A DNA stretch of 64,000 nt from Lacrimispora xylanisolvens. Lineage in GTDB: Bacteria; Bacillota; Clostridia; Lachnospirales; Lachnospiraceae. The notes below the pieces were generated by a model, which worked only from the letters and a program-made list of their open reading frames with translations, was not told the origin of the DNA and did no database searches. Below, piece by piece: positions 18,480-27,972 of this stretch (position 1 is its first letter; each line of letters begins with the position of its first letter). Made by a program: the position numbers and the translations under genes. Location of the stretch: positions 1-64,000 of the forward strand of contig NZ_PTJA01000004.1 of NCBI RefSeq assembly GCF_002934545.1. The letters are read 5' to 3'.

Positions 18480-19379
18480 TTACTTTACCTGCCAGATATT
18501 GTCGTGATAAGAGGCAATTCGGTTCTTCCCTGCCTGCTTGGCATAATACATGGCACGATCCGCCTGTGAAAAAAGTCTCTGATAATTCTCTTCCTTCTTA
18601 CCAGTGCTGGAAACGATTCCGATACTGACGGAAAGGCGTCCTTCTCCTTCCGGTACCGATTTCTTTGCCCGCTTTAACAGTTTTTCCGCCCGCTTGTACA
18701 CATCGGGTTCGGAGGTAAATACTACGAATTCATCGCCGCCGACTCTGCCTACCAGATCCGGCTCCGGGAAAAGATCACAGAGCATTCCGCCGACTTTCAT
18801 AAGAATGCGGTCTCCTGTGGGGTGACCGTAGGAATCGTTAATTTCTTTGAAGTTATCAATGTCAATCATGCACAGCCAGCTTTCTGAGTCACCTTTTAAC
18901 AGCTCATCGACCCGGTATTCGAAGGCTGATTTGTTGTAAACTCCTGTCAATCCGTCTTTCAAGGACTTTAAAAGGAGTTGCTCTTCTCGCGCTTTTGATC
19001 CGCTGATATCCTGAAGCTTGCCGATCATCTTAAGCGGAGCAGTCTTTTTGTCTTCCCAGATAGCGGTTAAATTACAGCAGCACCAGTGAAATGGTTCCCC
19101 TTTCTTTGCCATACTGAATTCGAAGGACCGCATCTCCCCTTCATTGGGTGCATTATCTCTGTGCTTCATAAAAAAACGCTCAAATGCCTGTAAATTAATC
19201 TGGCCTTTTGCATTAGCTGAAAGATACAGCCGCTTCTCTGGATAGGAATACTCGAACAATACAGTGTCAGTAAAAAAACTCATGTTCCCGTACAGCTGCT
19301 CTGCCTGGCTGAAACGGAAAGACTCCTGTATGATTCCCTTACTCTCACTTTCTAATTGTCTTTCTGAATTTCCTGTCAT
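18480..19379 (-). CDS. Diguanylate cyclase with PAS-like sensor
   Basis: A 299-residue cytosolic protein; ATG 19379 follows AGGGGGAAG. Residues ~1-125 form a PAS-like sensor ending in MIGKLQDISGSKAREEQL, the usual PAS-to-GGDEF linker. The GGDEF domain (~130-295) has KDGLTGVYNKSAFEYRVDEL, an intact active-site loop VGRVGGDEFVVF and SIGIVSS. It should make cyclic di-GMP from two GTP. No inhibitory RxxD site is seen at the expected place (DLVGRVGGDEF), so feedback by product may be weak. Confidence 0.9.
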   Translation of the reverse strand: MTGNSERQLESESKGIIQESFRFSQAEQLYGNMSFFTDTVLFEYSYPEKRLYLSANAKGQINLQAFERFFMKHRDNAPNEGEMRSFEFSMAKKGEPFHWCCCNLTAIWEDKKTAPLKMIGKLQDISGSKAREEQLLLKSLKDGLTGVYNKSAFEYRVDELLKGDSESWLCMIDIDNFKEINDSYGHPTGDRILMKVGGMLCDLFPEPDLVGRVGGDEFVVFTSEPDVYKRAEKLLKRAKKSVPEGEGRLSVSIGIVSSTGKKEENYQRLFSQADRAMYYAKQAGKNRIASYHDNIWQVK

Positions 19380-19550
19380 GATACTTCCCCCTGTACCTCA
19401 CGGAATCCTTTATTACCCGTCTTTTCTATATGTATATCATACATGATAACGCTTTTTACCCGTATATGCAACTTGTTTTTGGAGCATTATTACGCATATA
19501 ATACGTAATGTCTGGTTAAAATATCCTTTATGATAAACCAAGAGGTGATA

Positions 19551-19892
19551 ATGTTGAATGAACAATTTGTCAGGAACCGAATCACAGAACTCCGCCTGAA
19601 GAAAAATATTTCGGAATATCAGATGAGCTTAGATCTGGGGAAGAATAAAAGCTATATTCAAGGTATTTCTTCAGGACGTTCTATGCCATCCATGAAACAG
19701 TTTTTCGAAATCTGTGATTATCTTGAACTTACTCCCATTGAGTTTTTTAATACAGAAAAAAAAGAGCAGACTCTTTACAGGGAGGCCGCCGCAATTTTGA
19801 ATGAATTAAGCCTCGAAGATCTGGAAGCGGTTTTTCCAATTTTACTGCGGCTCAGGGCGAAGACGGACATAAAAAAACAGGCAGAACCTTAA
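19551..19892 (+). CDS. XRE-type helix-turn-helix protein
   Basis: A 113-residue protein. ATG 19551 is chosen because AGAGGTGAT lies at the right distance. The HTH is at ~5-60 (ITELRLKKNISEYQMSLDLGKNKSYIQGISSGRSMPS). A short helical tail follows. Its stop codon lies inside the terminator hairpin shared with the convergent aminopeptidase gene. The target is unknown; the upstream region 19490-19545 would hold its promoter and any self-operator. Confidence 0.75.
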   Translation: MLNEQFVRNRITELRLKKNISEYQMSLDLGKNKSYIQGISSGRSMPSMKQFFEICDYLELTPIEFFNTEKKEQTLYREAAAILNELSLEDLEAVFPILLRLRAKTDIKKQAEP

Positions 19893-19917
19893 ATCACTAA
19901 GGTCCTGCCTGTTTTTT
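19877..19917. terminator. Bidirectional terminator
   Basis: AACAGGCAG...CCTTA pairs with TAAGG...CTGCCTGTT, with T runs on both strands (GTTTTTTATA on +, TTTTTTTA on -). It overlaps the last codons of the HTH gene and ends both it and the convergent aminopeptidase operon. Confidence 0.85.
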
Positions 19918-21703
19918 ATATTGCTCTGGTCTGCTCTTTCAGCCAGACAGCTTCTTCCTCTGTCAGATGAGGCGCTACCGCATCATATACTTTTTTGTGA
20001 TAATCATTTAAAAGTGTTTTATCCCGTTCTGTCATCAGTGACGGATCTAATGCCTCTAAGTCAATGGGTACCATAGTCAGAGGTTCAAATTCCATAAACT
20101 GACCGTATTCATTCAACTCCGCTTTTTTACATACAATCATGTTCTCAGTTCTTACTCCGTGGCTTCCCTCGATATAAACTCCAGGTTCATCAGAAGTGAT
20201 CATTCCTTCTTCCAGAACGCAGTTGTCCTGACGCTCGGCAACCATACGCCAGCGGAAACCATTGGGACGCTCATGAACATTGAGAAGATATCCAACTCCA
20301 TGCCCTGTACCGTGGTCAAAGTTAATTCCTCGGCTCCAGAATGGTTCTCTGGCAACATAGTCAAGTGTCAGACCTCTGCAGCCATGCAGGAACTTTACAG
20401 CTGCCAGACGGAGCATGCTGATGACTGTAAGTGTAAAATGCTCCCGTTCTGCATCGGTAAGGGGGCCTACCGCAATGGTTCTTGTTACGTCAGTGGTTCC
20501 CTCATAGTACTGGCCGCCGGAATCCACCAGGTAAAGTCCTCTCGGTTCAATGGAAGCATTGCTTTCTGAAGTTGCCTTGTAATGACACATGGCGGCATTG
20601 GATCCATAAGCTGAGATGGTGTCAAAGCTGATTCCTAAATTACCTTCCTGCTCAGAGCGCAGCTTATCTAAGTATTCCTGAGCACTGATCTCGGTGATTT
20701 CCTGCTTACCTACATTGTGCTTCAGCCAGTAAATAAATTTCACCATGGCTGTTCCGTCTTTTATATGGCCCTTTTTCATATTTTCCACTTCAACAGGGTT
20801 TTTGATTGCCTTTGCCAGTACAGAAGGGTTCATACGGTCAATGATCCGGTTGGAAGAATCAATTCCTTTTACAATGGCGTAATTGGTCCTGCCCGTCTCA
20901 AGGAGAATTCTCTGATCTCTTAACTGGCTGACAGAAGCATAGATGTCATTATAAGGGCGCACCGTTACGGAAAGATCTTTTAAATATGCTTTTACCTGGT
21001 CATTTAAGGTTTCTTCATTTATAAACAGGTAGAAACGCTCCATTGTCACCATTGCATAGGAAAGAACAACCGGATTGCAGCTTACGTCATTTCCCCTGAT
21101 ATTTAAAAGCCATACGATATCATCCAGTGAGGTGAGAATATGAACAGTTGCTTTTTCTTTTTTCATCTCTTCTCTTAAATCACTGATTTTTTCAGCTGCA
21201 GATTTACCGGCAAACTTTTCGTCGAGAATCCAGACCGGCTCTTTTGATAAATGGGGACGCTGCTTCCAGATCTGGTCCACAAGATCCTCTTCATATGCCA
21301 GGGTTACATGTTTATCTGCCAGCTTTTCTTCAAAATCCAGTCCCTGACGGCAATTTACAACCCGTCCGTCAAAGCCCAGCGTTCCGCCTTCTGGCAGCAC
21401 CGTTTCTAAATATTCCAGAATTTCAGGAACTCCCGGATTTCCCATCTTTCTCAGTTCCACACCTGTGCCGGAAAGCTGCTTTCCCGCCTGAACAAAATAT
21501 CTCCCGTCTGTCCACAGACCTGCTTCATCTTTTGTGATTACGGCAGTTCCTGCAGAACCGGTAAAGCCTGTCATAAATTCTCTGGCTTTAAAATATTCTC
21601 CTACATATTCTGATTCATGAAAATCAGAGGTGGGAATCATATAAGCGTCCATATGGCGCTCTGCCATTAAGTCTCTTAACTGTTGCAGTCTTTCACTTAT
21701 CAT
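19916..21703 (-). CDS. pepP: Xaa-Pro aminopeptidase (M24 family)
   Basis: A 595-residue three-domain aminopeptidase P that removes an N-terminal residue before proline, using two metal ions. Two creatinase-like N-terminal domains (~1-300: IPTSDFHESEYVGEY, GFTGSAGTAVI) precede the catalytic pita-bread domain with metal ligands in LVDSGGQYYEGTTDVTRT (both Asp), GTGHGVGYLLNVHE (His) and SDEPGVYIEG and VRTENM (Glu). Its ATG overlaps the stop of lpdA by 4 nt, so the two are translationally coupled. It ends in the bidirectional terminator at 19877. No signal peptide. Confidence 0.92.
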   Translation of the reverse strand: MISERLQQLRDLMAERHMDAYMIPTSDFHESEYVGEYFKAREFMTGFTGSAGTAVITKDEAGLWTDGRYFVQAGKQLSGTGVELRKMGNPGVPEILEYLETVLPEGGTLGFDGRVVNCRQGLDFEEKLADKHVTLAYEEDLVDQIWKQRPHLSKEPVWILDEKFAGKSAAEKISDLREEMKKEKATVHILTSLDDIVWLLNIRGNDVSCNPVVLSYAMVTMERFYLFINEETLNDQVKAYLKDLSVTVRPYNDIYASVSQLRDQRILLETGRTNYAIVKGIDSSNRIIDRMNPSVLAKAIKNPVEVENMKKGHIKDGTAMVKFIYWLKHNVGKQEITEISAQEYLDKLRSEQEGNLGISFDTISAYGSNAAMCHYKATSESNASIEPRGLYLVDSGGQYYEGTTDVTRTIAVGPLTDAEREHFTLTVISMLRLAAVKFLHGCRGLTLDYVAREPFWSRGINFDHGTGHGVGYLLNVHERPNGFRWRMVAERQDNCVLEEGMITSDEPGVYIEGSHGVRTENMIVCKKAELNEYGQFMEFEPLTMVPIDLEALDPSLMTERDKTLLNDYHKKVYDAVAPHLTEEEAVWLKEQTRAI

Positions 21704-23133
21704 TGCTTTGCTTCTCCTTTGGTTTCAAAATAATTTTCTATTGCCTCCGTAATGCCCTCGCTGTATGTGGGGTGGGCGCGCATGGCCAGCCGGAGCTGTT
21801 TGGCCGTTAACCCGTTTGCAATTGCGGTTGCCATCTCACTAATCATATCCGTTGCTCTGGGACAGACAATCTGGGCTCCCACCAGAGTTCCGGAGTATTC
21901 CTCAAATACCAGATGAATAAATCCGTTCTGCCTGCTGGTAATAATGGATTTTCCATTGGAACTCATGGAATAGCGGCCACAGCGCACATTCATATTGTTT
22001 GCATTGGCCAGTTCTCTGGTAATTCCCACCGAAGCGATCTCAGGCTCTGTATAGATACAGCTGGGAACCACCGGCAGTTTCACAAACATTCCGTTTGGTA
22101 CAACACTAAGGCGGATGGTATGCTCGATCCCCGCGATCTTTTCCACTACATAAGTTCCCTGTGCAGCAGCAACGTGAGCCAGCAAAATATCTGATGCCAC
22201 ATCTCCGATGGCATAAATTCCGGGCTCACTGGTCTGAAATTCTGAGTTTACTTTTAAGCGGCCATTCTCCACCTCTAAGCTTACATCTTCTCCCAGAAGT
22301 TCGTCAATGCAGGGAATCCGTCCTGCTGCAATCAATATCTGACTGGTACGAATGGTCTGTTCCTGCCCGTTCATTTCAAAGACACAGGCAAGTCCGTGTT
22401 CTTCCTCTTCTTTAATTTCCTTAATATTCACCAGGCAGTGAACTGTAATTCCTCTCTGCTTCAGCTCTTCTTCCAGTGCCTGTGACACTTCTAAATCCAT
22501 GGGACCCAAAAGATGGTCTTTCTGTTCAAGAATTGTTACATTGGAACAAAGCGCGCTGAAAATGGTGGCAAACTCCACCCCAATCACACCTCCCCCGATC
22601 ACAAGAAGGCGGTCATAATTCCAGGTATCTGACGCAAGGAGCCTCTCACTGGTTAACACTCCCGGCAAATCCACTCCCGGAATATTGGGTATGGCACATT
22701 TTGCTCCAGTGGCTATTATGAGATGATCCGCAGAATAAAAATCTTTTCCTTCCGGGCCGCTCACTTCCACCGTTTTATTTCTACGAATCACAGCCGTACC
22801 GGTGATCACTGTAATATTCTCAGCTTCAATCAAATCTGTAATGCCTTTTCGGTATGATTTCACCGAGTTTTTTTTGTAATGCTGCATCTTCTTAAAATCA
22901 AAGGAAATAAAATCCGTAGATACACCGAATTCATCACAGTTTTGAAGCTCTTTAAATTTACTGGCGGCATGGAGAAGGGATTTTGTTGGAATGCACCCTT
23001 TGTTCACACAGGTTCCTCCAAGCTTTTCTTTTTCCACAATGGCCGTCTTTAATCCCAAAGAAGCAGCCTTTAACGCGGCAGTATAACCGCCCGGCCCTCC
23101 TCCAATGATAATGATGTCATAATGTTTTGCCAT
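21700..23133 (-). CDS. lpdA: Dihydrolipoyl dehydrogenase
   Basis: A 477-residue FAD/NAD flavoenzyme that reoxidises dihydrolipoamide. It has the FAD site IIGGGPGGYTAALKAA, the redox disulfide GGTCVNKGCIPTK, the NAD site VIGGGVIGVEFA, AIGDVA and a C-terminal dimer domain with HAHPTYSE-type active base (AMRAHPTYSEGITEA). No lipoate-bearing E2 or glycine-cleavage genes are adjacent, so the partner complex is unclear. It is the middle gene of a three-gene operon (HAD phosphatase, lpdA, pepP). Confidence 0.9.
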   Translation of the reverse strand: MAKHYDIIIIGGGPGGYTAALKAASLGLKTAIVEKEKLGGTCVNKGCIPTKSLLHAASKFKELQNCDEFGVSTDFISFDFKKMQHYKKNSVKSYRKGITDLIEAENITVITGTAVIRRNKTVEVSGPEGKDFYSADHLIIATGAKCAIPNIPGVDLPGVLTSERLLASDTWNYDRLLVIGGGVIGVEFATIFSALCSNVTILEQKDHLLGPMDLEVSQALEEELKQRGITVHCLVNIKEIKEEEEHGLACVFEMNGQEQTIRTSQILIAAGRIPCIDELLGEDVSLEVENGRLKVNSEFQTSEPGIYAIGDVASDILLAHVAAAQGTYVVEKIAGIEHTIRLSVVPNGMFVKLPVVPSCIYTEPEIASVGITRELANANNMNVRCGRYSMSSNGKSIITSRQNGFIHLVFEEYSGTLVGAQIVCPRATDMISEMATAIANGLTAKQLRLAMRAHPTYSEGITEAIENYFETKGEAKQ

Positions 23134-23140
23134 AAACCTC

Positions 23141-23926
23141 CTACTGCCGGATCAGTCCATAATGAAGGCAGGCATTCTTAATTCCATCCTGATCGATGGC
23201 ATCTGTAATATAATCTGCTGCCCGCTTCAGCTCATCCATGGCATTGCCCATTGCAATTCCGATTCCTGCAGCCTTCACAATATCATAATCATTCATGCTG
23301 TCTCCAAATGCAATCGTTTGGGAAAGAGGAATCTTATAAAAGTCACAAAGTCTGGCAAGCCCTACCGCCTTAGATGCCTTTCGTTCTACTACATCTGCAC
23401 CTTTCTTGTCCGCAAACATATGAACGTGGATTTCCGGGAACTCCTCTTCCATGGTTCTTGCACCAGCTTCGTCTCCGATGTATGCCATGGTTCTTACATC
23501 AAGATGTACCAGCTTATCGGCATCTGCAAAATTTCTTCTGCATTCTCCCCATAGCTTCCTGTCATGCTCTGCAACTGTCTCCGGGTTTACATAATAATCG
23601 TATTCCCCTACCGTGGTACCAACACTGTATGATGTGGTCTTTGCATAGGCCAGAATCTGCTTTAAAAGATTTTTATCAAAAAAATGTTCATAAATTACAG
23701 TCTCTCCCACAGTCACCTTGGTTCCATTGAGATGAATAATTGCATCGGGCCGAATCTGATCCCTTATTGCTGTACTGAATATGGAATCCATATCTCTTCC
23801 AGTTGCCACCACTATGGTATAATTCTCCCTCAGTTTCTCGATTGTCTCCATCGCACTTGCCGGAATCGACCAGTCTTTATGATCTAGCAGCGTCATATCT
23901 ATATCAAAGCTTACGATTGGTTTCAT
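23141..23926 (-). CDS. Cof-type HAD phosphatase
   Basis: A 261-residue cytosolic phosphatase. HAD motif I is FDIDMTLLD, motif II VVATGRD, motif III Lys within KASKAVGLARL, motif IV GDSMNDYDIV. The cap is C2B type. These enzymes act on sugar phosphates, FMN-like or pyridoxal phosphates; the substrate cannot be told. It is 7 bp upstream of lpdA and heads that operon. Confidence 0.85.
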   Translation of the reverse strand: MKPIVSFDIDMTLLDHKDWSIPASAMETIEKLRENYTIVVATGRDMDSIFSTAIRDQIRPDAIIHLNGTKVTVGETVIYEHFFDKNLLKQILAYAKTTSYSVGTTVGEYDYYVNPETVAEHDRKLWGECRRNFADADKLVHLDVRTMAYIGDEAGARTMEEEFPEIHVHMFADKKGADVVERKASKAVGLARLCDFYKIPLSQTIAFGDSMNDYDIVKAAGIGIAMGNAMDELKRAADYITDAIDQDGIKNACLHYGLIRQ

Positions 23927-24007
23927 CTATTTTCACCTTTTTTTCTTCCTGATTAGTCTTGTCTATTCCATCATATATTAAATTTTGAAATATTTCAACA
24001 AATATAC

Positions 24008-24036
24008 TTTACCAATTGGAAATTTTCTGCTATAAT
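24008..24036 (+). promoter_or_regulatory. Promoter of the tRNA-Pro gene
   Basis: TTTACC (-35, 24008-24013), a 17-bp spacer and a perfect TATAAT (24031-24036) lie 17 bp before the tRNA. The following tRNA-Val, 75 bp on, may share this transcript. Confidence 0.65.
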
Positions 24037-24053
24037 GTCTGAGTGTCAGGAAA

Positions 24054-24127
24054 CGGAGTATGGCGTAGCTTGGTAGCGCGCTCGGCTGGGGGCCGAGAGG
24101 TCGCAGGTTCAAATCCTGTTACTCCGA
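24054..24127 (+). tRNA. tRNA-Pro(GGG)
   Basis: All four arms pair: acceptor CGGAGTA/TACTCCG with discriminator A, D arm GCG..CGC, anticodon stem CTCGG/CCGAG, T arm CAGG..CCTG with GTTCAAATC. The anticodon loop CTGGGGG gives GGG at 24088-24090. The CCA end is not encoded. Confidence 0.93.
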
Positions 24128-24202
24128 TTGACGATTGTATTATTAGTACCGGATTTCCCATCAGATAGGAAACCGGTGCTTTTGGTTTACCGATAAATGT
24201 AT

Positions 24203-24275
24203 GGAGACATAGCTCAGCTGGGAGAGCATTTGCTTGACGTGTAAAGGGTCGCAGGTTCGAATCCTGTTGTCTCCA
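24203..24275 (+). tRNA. tRNA-Val(GAC)
   Basis: Acceptor GGAGACA/TGTCTCC with discriminator A, D arm GCTC..GAGC, anticodon stem TTTGC/GTAAA, and T arm with GTTCGAATC. The loop TTGACGT puts anticodon GAC at 24234-24236. CCA is not encoded. A strong terminator follows at 24285. Confidence 0.92.
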
Positions 24276-24283
24276 TTAATTTT

Positions 24284-24328
24284 GAACCCTGGTAAATACA
24301 AGGATTCCTTGTGTTTACCAGGGTTTTT
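24284..24328 (+). terminator. Terminator of the tRNA unit
   Basis: AACCCTGGTAAA and TTTACCAGGGTT form a perfect 12-bp stem extended by an inner CAAGGA/TCCTTG stem, followed by TTTTTGTATTTT. It ends the tRNA-Pro/tRNA-Val transcript. Confidence 0.88.
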
Positions 24329-24437
24329 GTATTTTAAAGATTACGGACCCGTTAGACTTTATTAAATAAAAAATATATGAAAATGCTTGACCAATCGAAC
24401 AAACGTTCTTATAATTATCTCCAGGAGGTGATTATAG

Positions 24438-24617
24438 ATGAAGGCAAAATGTGAACTTGAGCCAGTTTTGAATAAATGTCCCCATTTTGATCCAGTGGAA
24501 CAGGAATGTAATTCTGATAATAGCTGCTGCGGATTTTATAGAATTCCCAGCGCAGAAAGTATCCCTCAGTATTTTAGACAGCCACGGTGGTATGAACAAT
24601 ACTACAAAAAACGATAG
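24438..24617 (+). CDS. Small Cys-containing protein, unknown function
   Basis: A 59-residue protein with a textbook start: CCAGGAGGTGATTATAG then ATG 24438. It has five Cys, in CEL, CPHFD, EQEC and SCCGFYRIP. No signal peptide or membrane segment. The Cys spacing could bind a metal, but no known zinc-finger pattern is complete. The promoter region upstream has TTGACC and a T-rich -10. It may be co-transcribed with the acetyltransferase 70 bp downstream. Confidence 0.65.
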   Translation: MKAKCELEPVLNKCPHFDPVEQECNSDNSCCGFYRIPSAESIPQYFRQPRWYEQYYKKR

Positions 24618-24688
24618 CTCAATACGGGCTCACAAAACAGGACCCGACTTTAAACAATTATTTATACTTTGTGACGGAGGTTGTAAAT

Positions 24689-25117
24689 ATGAAAATAACA
24701 CATTTAGAAGTTATTTCTGATGAGGTTATTAAACTCTTTTCCGATCAAGATGACTTTATGATAGACTTTCTCGGTACTGATTGTGCTTATTATACCCGTT
24801 ATAGCAAAAATGAAAATATAAAAATTGTTTGGTTAGCCTACTTGGATGACTTACCAATAGGATGTGTTGCTTATAGAAAAAAATCTGATAATGTGGGCGA
24901 AGTTAAACGTATGTTTATAAAGAATGAATATCGCGGACGTGGAATTTCTAAATTATTGCTTAATATGGTAGAGCAATATGCAAAACAGTGTGGTGATAAT
25001 AAACTACATCTAAGTACGCGTATTACACTTGAGCCAGCTGTCACATTGTACCGACATTCTGGATTTTTTGAAACATTTCGCAATGGTCTTTATATAGAGA
25101 TGGAAAAGAAACTGTGA
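24689..25117 (+). CDS. GNAT-family N-acetyltransferase
   Basis: A 142-residue GNAT enzyme; ATG 24689 lies 8 nt after GGAGG. The acetyl-CoA site is VKRMFIKNEYRGRGISKLLLNMVEQYA, matching the (R/Q)xxGxG/A motif, followed by LEPAVTLYRHSGFFET at the C-terminus. The acceptor substrate is unknown. It lies just before the DJ-1/PfpI gene on the same strand. Confidence 0.85.
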   Translation: MKITHLEVISDEVIKLFSDQDDFMIDFLGTDCAYYTRYSKNENIKIVWLAYLDDLPIGCVAYRKKSDNVGEVKRMFIKNEYRGRGISKLLLNMVEQYAKQCGDNKLHLSTRITLEPAVTLYRHSGFFETFRNGLYIEMEKKL

Positions 25118-25233
25118 TTAAAATTTGGGGAAACTTAATATTGATAGTTAGTAAGATGTGTAGTAGTCTATTCATTAAGATTATTTATATAATGGAACCC
25201 ATTCCTGAAGCACATGAGATTGGAGAAATAGAT

Positions 25234-25839
25234 ATGAAAAAGTATTGGAACGTTGGTATACTTCTTTTTAACGAGGTTGAATTGCTGGATTTTGCTGGGC
25301 CATATGAGGTTTTTTCAATTGCTTCATATCCAAATTGTAAACAGAAGCCCTTTACAGTAAAGACTGTCGCTCAAACAACAGATTTAGTCAGCGCTCGAAA
25401 TGGTCTAAAAGTTCAACCCGATTTTGACTTTAGTAATAGTCCTCATTTTGATATATTAATTGTACCCGGGGGGTATGGAGCAGAAGAAATAGAAATCCAT
25501 AATGAAGCTCTAAAAAAATGGATTAAGATCAAGGCAGAGGAATGCGATATTATCGCATCTGTGTGTACAGGCTCATTATTATTAGCTGAGACTGGATTAT
25601 TAGATGGAAAAAGAGCAACAACACACTGGCTGGATATAGATAGACTGGAAAGTGAGTATAAGGAAATAAAGGTTCAAAGAGGAGTTAAATATGTTGATGA
25701 AAACGATATAATCACATCTGGTGGTATTTCAGCCGGAATCGATATGTCTTTTTATCTTCTTAATAGACTTGTTGGAAAAGAAATTGCCATTACTACAGCT
25801 AAAAGAATGGAGTATGATATAGACCTCCATAATATTTAA
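25234..25839 (+). CDS. DJ-1/PfpI-family protein
   Basis: About 201 residues from ATG 25234 (TGGAG upstream); a longer frame back to 25114 exists but lacks a ribosome site. The fold is the flavodoxin-like DJ-1/PfpI type: VGILLFNEVELLDFAGPYEVF, ILIVPGGYGAEE, and the nucleophile elbow SVCTGSLLLA with the conserved Cys, then THWLDIDRL. This matches the isonitrile hydratase/AraC-N-terminal-like branch, but no HTH is attached. The substrate is uncertain. Confidence 0.82.
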   Translation: MKKYWNVGILLFNEVELLDFAGPYEVFSIASYPNCKQKPFTVKTVAQTTDLVSARNGLKVQPDFDFSNSPHFDILIVPGGYGAEEIEIHNEALKKWIKIKAEECDIIASVCTGSLLLAETGLLDGKRATTHWLDIDRLESEYKEIKVQRGVKYVDENDIITSGGISAGIDMSFYLLNRLVGKEIAITTAKRMEYDIDLHNI

Positions 25840-25939
25840 GGATAATTTTAATTTATTGGTTCCTATTCGTGTAAGAAGTTCAAAAGTACTTCTGACGAAT
25901 AAATCTTATACACTTAAATTGGGTAGTTTGTCTATAGGT

Positions 25940-26503
25940 TCAATTCAAAACGTTCATAACTTGATCAAATTTGGTTTTGTACAACATTTTACTCTTGTCA
26001 GAGAGTTTTTCATAACTCCTTATTAATTTATTTCTTACAAATTCTCTACCTTCATTAATATCCAGCTTTTTATTTACATAAGCTAAATATAATAAACCTG
26101 GGACATTATCAAAATGAGATATAGCATCTGCATCTGTAACACATAGTTCCTCCAGAGTAACTCTTGAATTCGATATACTACCCCTGTGATTTCTGATACA
26201 TTGCTGTATAAGTTTAATTTTATCAGGGGAATAGTTAAATTTGTGCAGAATATCCTCAGCCATTTCTGCACCATGAATATGATGATCCTCGTAAAAGCTA
26301 TAATCTGTTATAGAAGCAATATCATGTAACCATGCAGCAATTAATACAACTTCCTTATCCGCACTATAGCTATCGGCCAGAATTTCAGCATTTTTAACTA
26401 CAGCCTGGATATGATAAAAACATCCCATTCCAAAATGATTAGTTGGTAATTTACACCTTTGTTCAACTTCTTCACATAAGTAATTTAAAATATCTTCTCG
26501 CAT
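25940..26503 (-). CDS. HD-domain phosphohydrolase
   Basis: A 187-residue protein; ATG 26503 is chosen for the GAGG 5 nt upstream, shortening a frame that runs to 26572. HD motif residues are seen: HI (residue ~31), AAWLHDIASIT (the HD pair), HHIHGAEMAEDIL and TDADAISHFD. Metal-dependent phosphohydrolase of nucleotides or related compounds. It stands alone. Confidence 0.8.
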   Translation of the reverse strand: MREDILNYLCEEVEQRCKLPTNHFGMGCFYHIQAVVKNAEILADSYSADKEVVLIAAWLHDIASITDYSFYEDHHIHGAEMAEDILHKFNYSPDKIKLIQQCIRNHRGSISNSRVTLEELCVTDADAISHFDNVPGLLYLAYVNKKLDINEGREFVRNKLIRSYEKLSDKSKMLYKTKFDQVMNVLN

Positions 26504-26718
26504 ATTGACCTCACTTAATACAGCCATAAATTCTTGTATTATAATAATACAGGACATTATATGAACTATCAATATTAATTTTTACAACATACGCTACTCC
26601 ATCAAATACTAATTTGCTTTGTCCGCTCAATGGGCAGAATAACGATCTATTCTCTCCATTTTCTGAATTCATATAGAAAACACGGAGATTCCTTTCAGCA
26701 CAAGGTTTCTGGTGATAC

Positions 26719-27216
26719 TTATCTTTTTATTGAATAATAAATACAATGCTGCAATCTATCCTGATAAACCAGATCTTCTTCCCCATCAATTCGTTTCATA
26801 CCACATTTCTCCATCACCCGGATACTCGCTTTATTTGTGTCAAAAGTACCTGTAATAACTTCATTATATCCCCTTACAAATAAATCTTCTATAACCGCTT
26901 TTAACACCTCTGTTGCAAAGCCATTATTATGATACTTCGGATTAATCACATAACCCAGTTCTATTGCATCCGTGTCCATAGATACGTCATTAACCCAGCC
27001 AATTAATTGATCATCCTTATAAACACCAAATTCATAATGGTCATCTGAATAAGAAAACTTCTGAATTTTTTTAAAAAGAGAATACGCTTCTTCTTTCGTA
27101 TTAAAGTCAGGTATCATATAGGTTTTCTTAATAATTTCATTTATTAACATTGCGGCCATTACCTCTTGGTCTCCATCAGAATACGGTCTTATTACTAATC
27201 TTTTTGTTATAATCAT
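26719..27216 (-). CDS. GNAT-family N-acetyltransferase (RimJ/RimL type)
   Basis: A 165-residue protein; ATG 27216 follows GAGGGGG. Motifs ITKRLVIRPYSDGD at the N-terminus and YVINPKYHNNGFATEVLKAVIEDLF as the acetyl-CoA site, then TNKASIRVMEKCGM, are those of the RimJ/RimL group. The acceptor is unknown. Monocistronic. Confidence 0.85.
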   Translation of the reverse strand: MIITKRLVIRPYSDGDQEVMAAMLINEIIKKTYMIPDFNTKEEAYSLFKKIQKFSYSDDHYEFGVYKDDQLIGWVNDVSMDTDAIELGYVINPKYHNNGFATEVLKAVIEDLFVRGYNEVITGTFDTNKASIRVMEKCGMKRIDGEEDLVYQDRLQHCIYYSIKR

Positions 27217-27576
27217 AAAATCCCCCTCAGATTGCATTCTATTTTCCGATATCATAGTTCACGCCTTATCTTTTTTTTAAGCATCCTTTCATTACAGATT
27301 ATAGAAATTAATGCTAAGTGTCAATATCCAAATTCTAAAGTACGATAAACGCTAAATATTAATTTACTGGCTCAAAATCCAACCACAATAGCCCTGCCTC
27401 CCATTTTTTAAAATCACTTGACCTCAAACACAAATAGTGGTAAATTATACACAATCGTTTATAATTATTCACGCAGACTTTGCCGCCGGGTAAAGTATCA
27501 CACCAGCGTTCAGATTTCATACCATTAGGCCATTGAAGGTATGATATTCTGGACTTTTTTAATAGGAGGAAATGAA

Positions 27577-27942
27577 ATGGATTTGCAGATTATTGACAGA
27601 AAGTTTTCTATCTGTAAGCTGAAAGAAATAAGTACTGAGCTTTTAAATCATGAATTTACATTTGTCAGCAAGACCGATAACGAATTATCGTTGATATGCG
27701 AAACGGATCATATGCCAGAAATAAATCTGACTGCAGAACATGGATGGCGTTGTTTTCGGATTGCGGAGGATGCGTCATTTGAGAAGTATGGCATGATTTC
27801 GTTCTTATCTAAAATTATTGCTGATGAGAAGACCTGCATTTTAGTTGTGGCCACTTATGATACGGATTACATATTTTTAAAAGAAGATCGTTTAGAAGAC
27901 GTCAAAAAGGCCTTGCTGTCAAATGGGTGCATATTTATCTAA
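27577..27942 (+). CDS. ACT-domain protein
   Basis: A 121-residue protein; ATG 27577 follows TAGGAGG. Two ACT-like halves are visible, the second with HGWRCFRIAEDASFEKYGMISFLSKIIADEKTCILVVATYDTDYI compatible with the COG3603/CASTOR-like group. These bind amino acids as small regulators. It lies directly upstream of the subtilase gene, but a strong inverted repeat separates them. Confidence 0.75.
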   Translation: MDLQIIDRKFSICKLKEISTELLNHEFTFVSKTDNELSLICETDHMPEINLTAEHGWRCFRIAEDASFEKYGMISFLSKIIADEKTCILVVATYDTDYIFLKEDRLEDVKKALLSNGCIFI

Positions 27943-27972
27943 ATCCCCATTCAGCCATACTTAGAAAGAATA

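Noticed and set aside
20159-20569. 136-codon + strand frame inside pepP
   Set aside because: It lies entirely antisense to well-conserved metal-binding motifs of the aminopeptidase and has no start signal.
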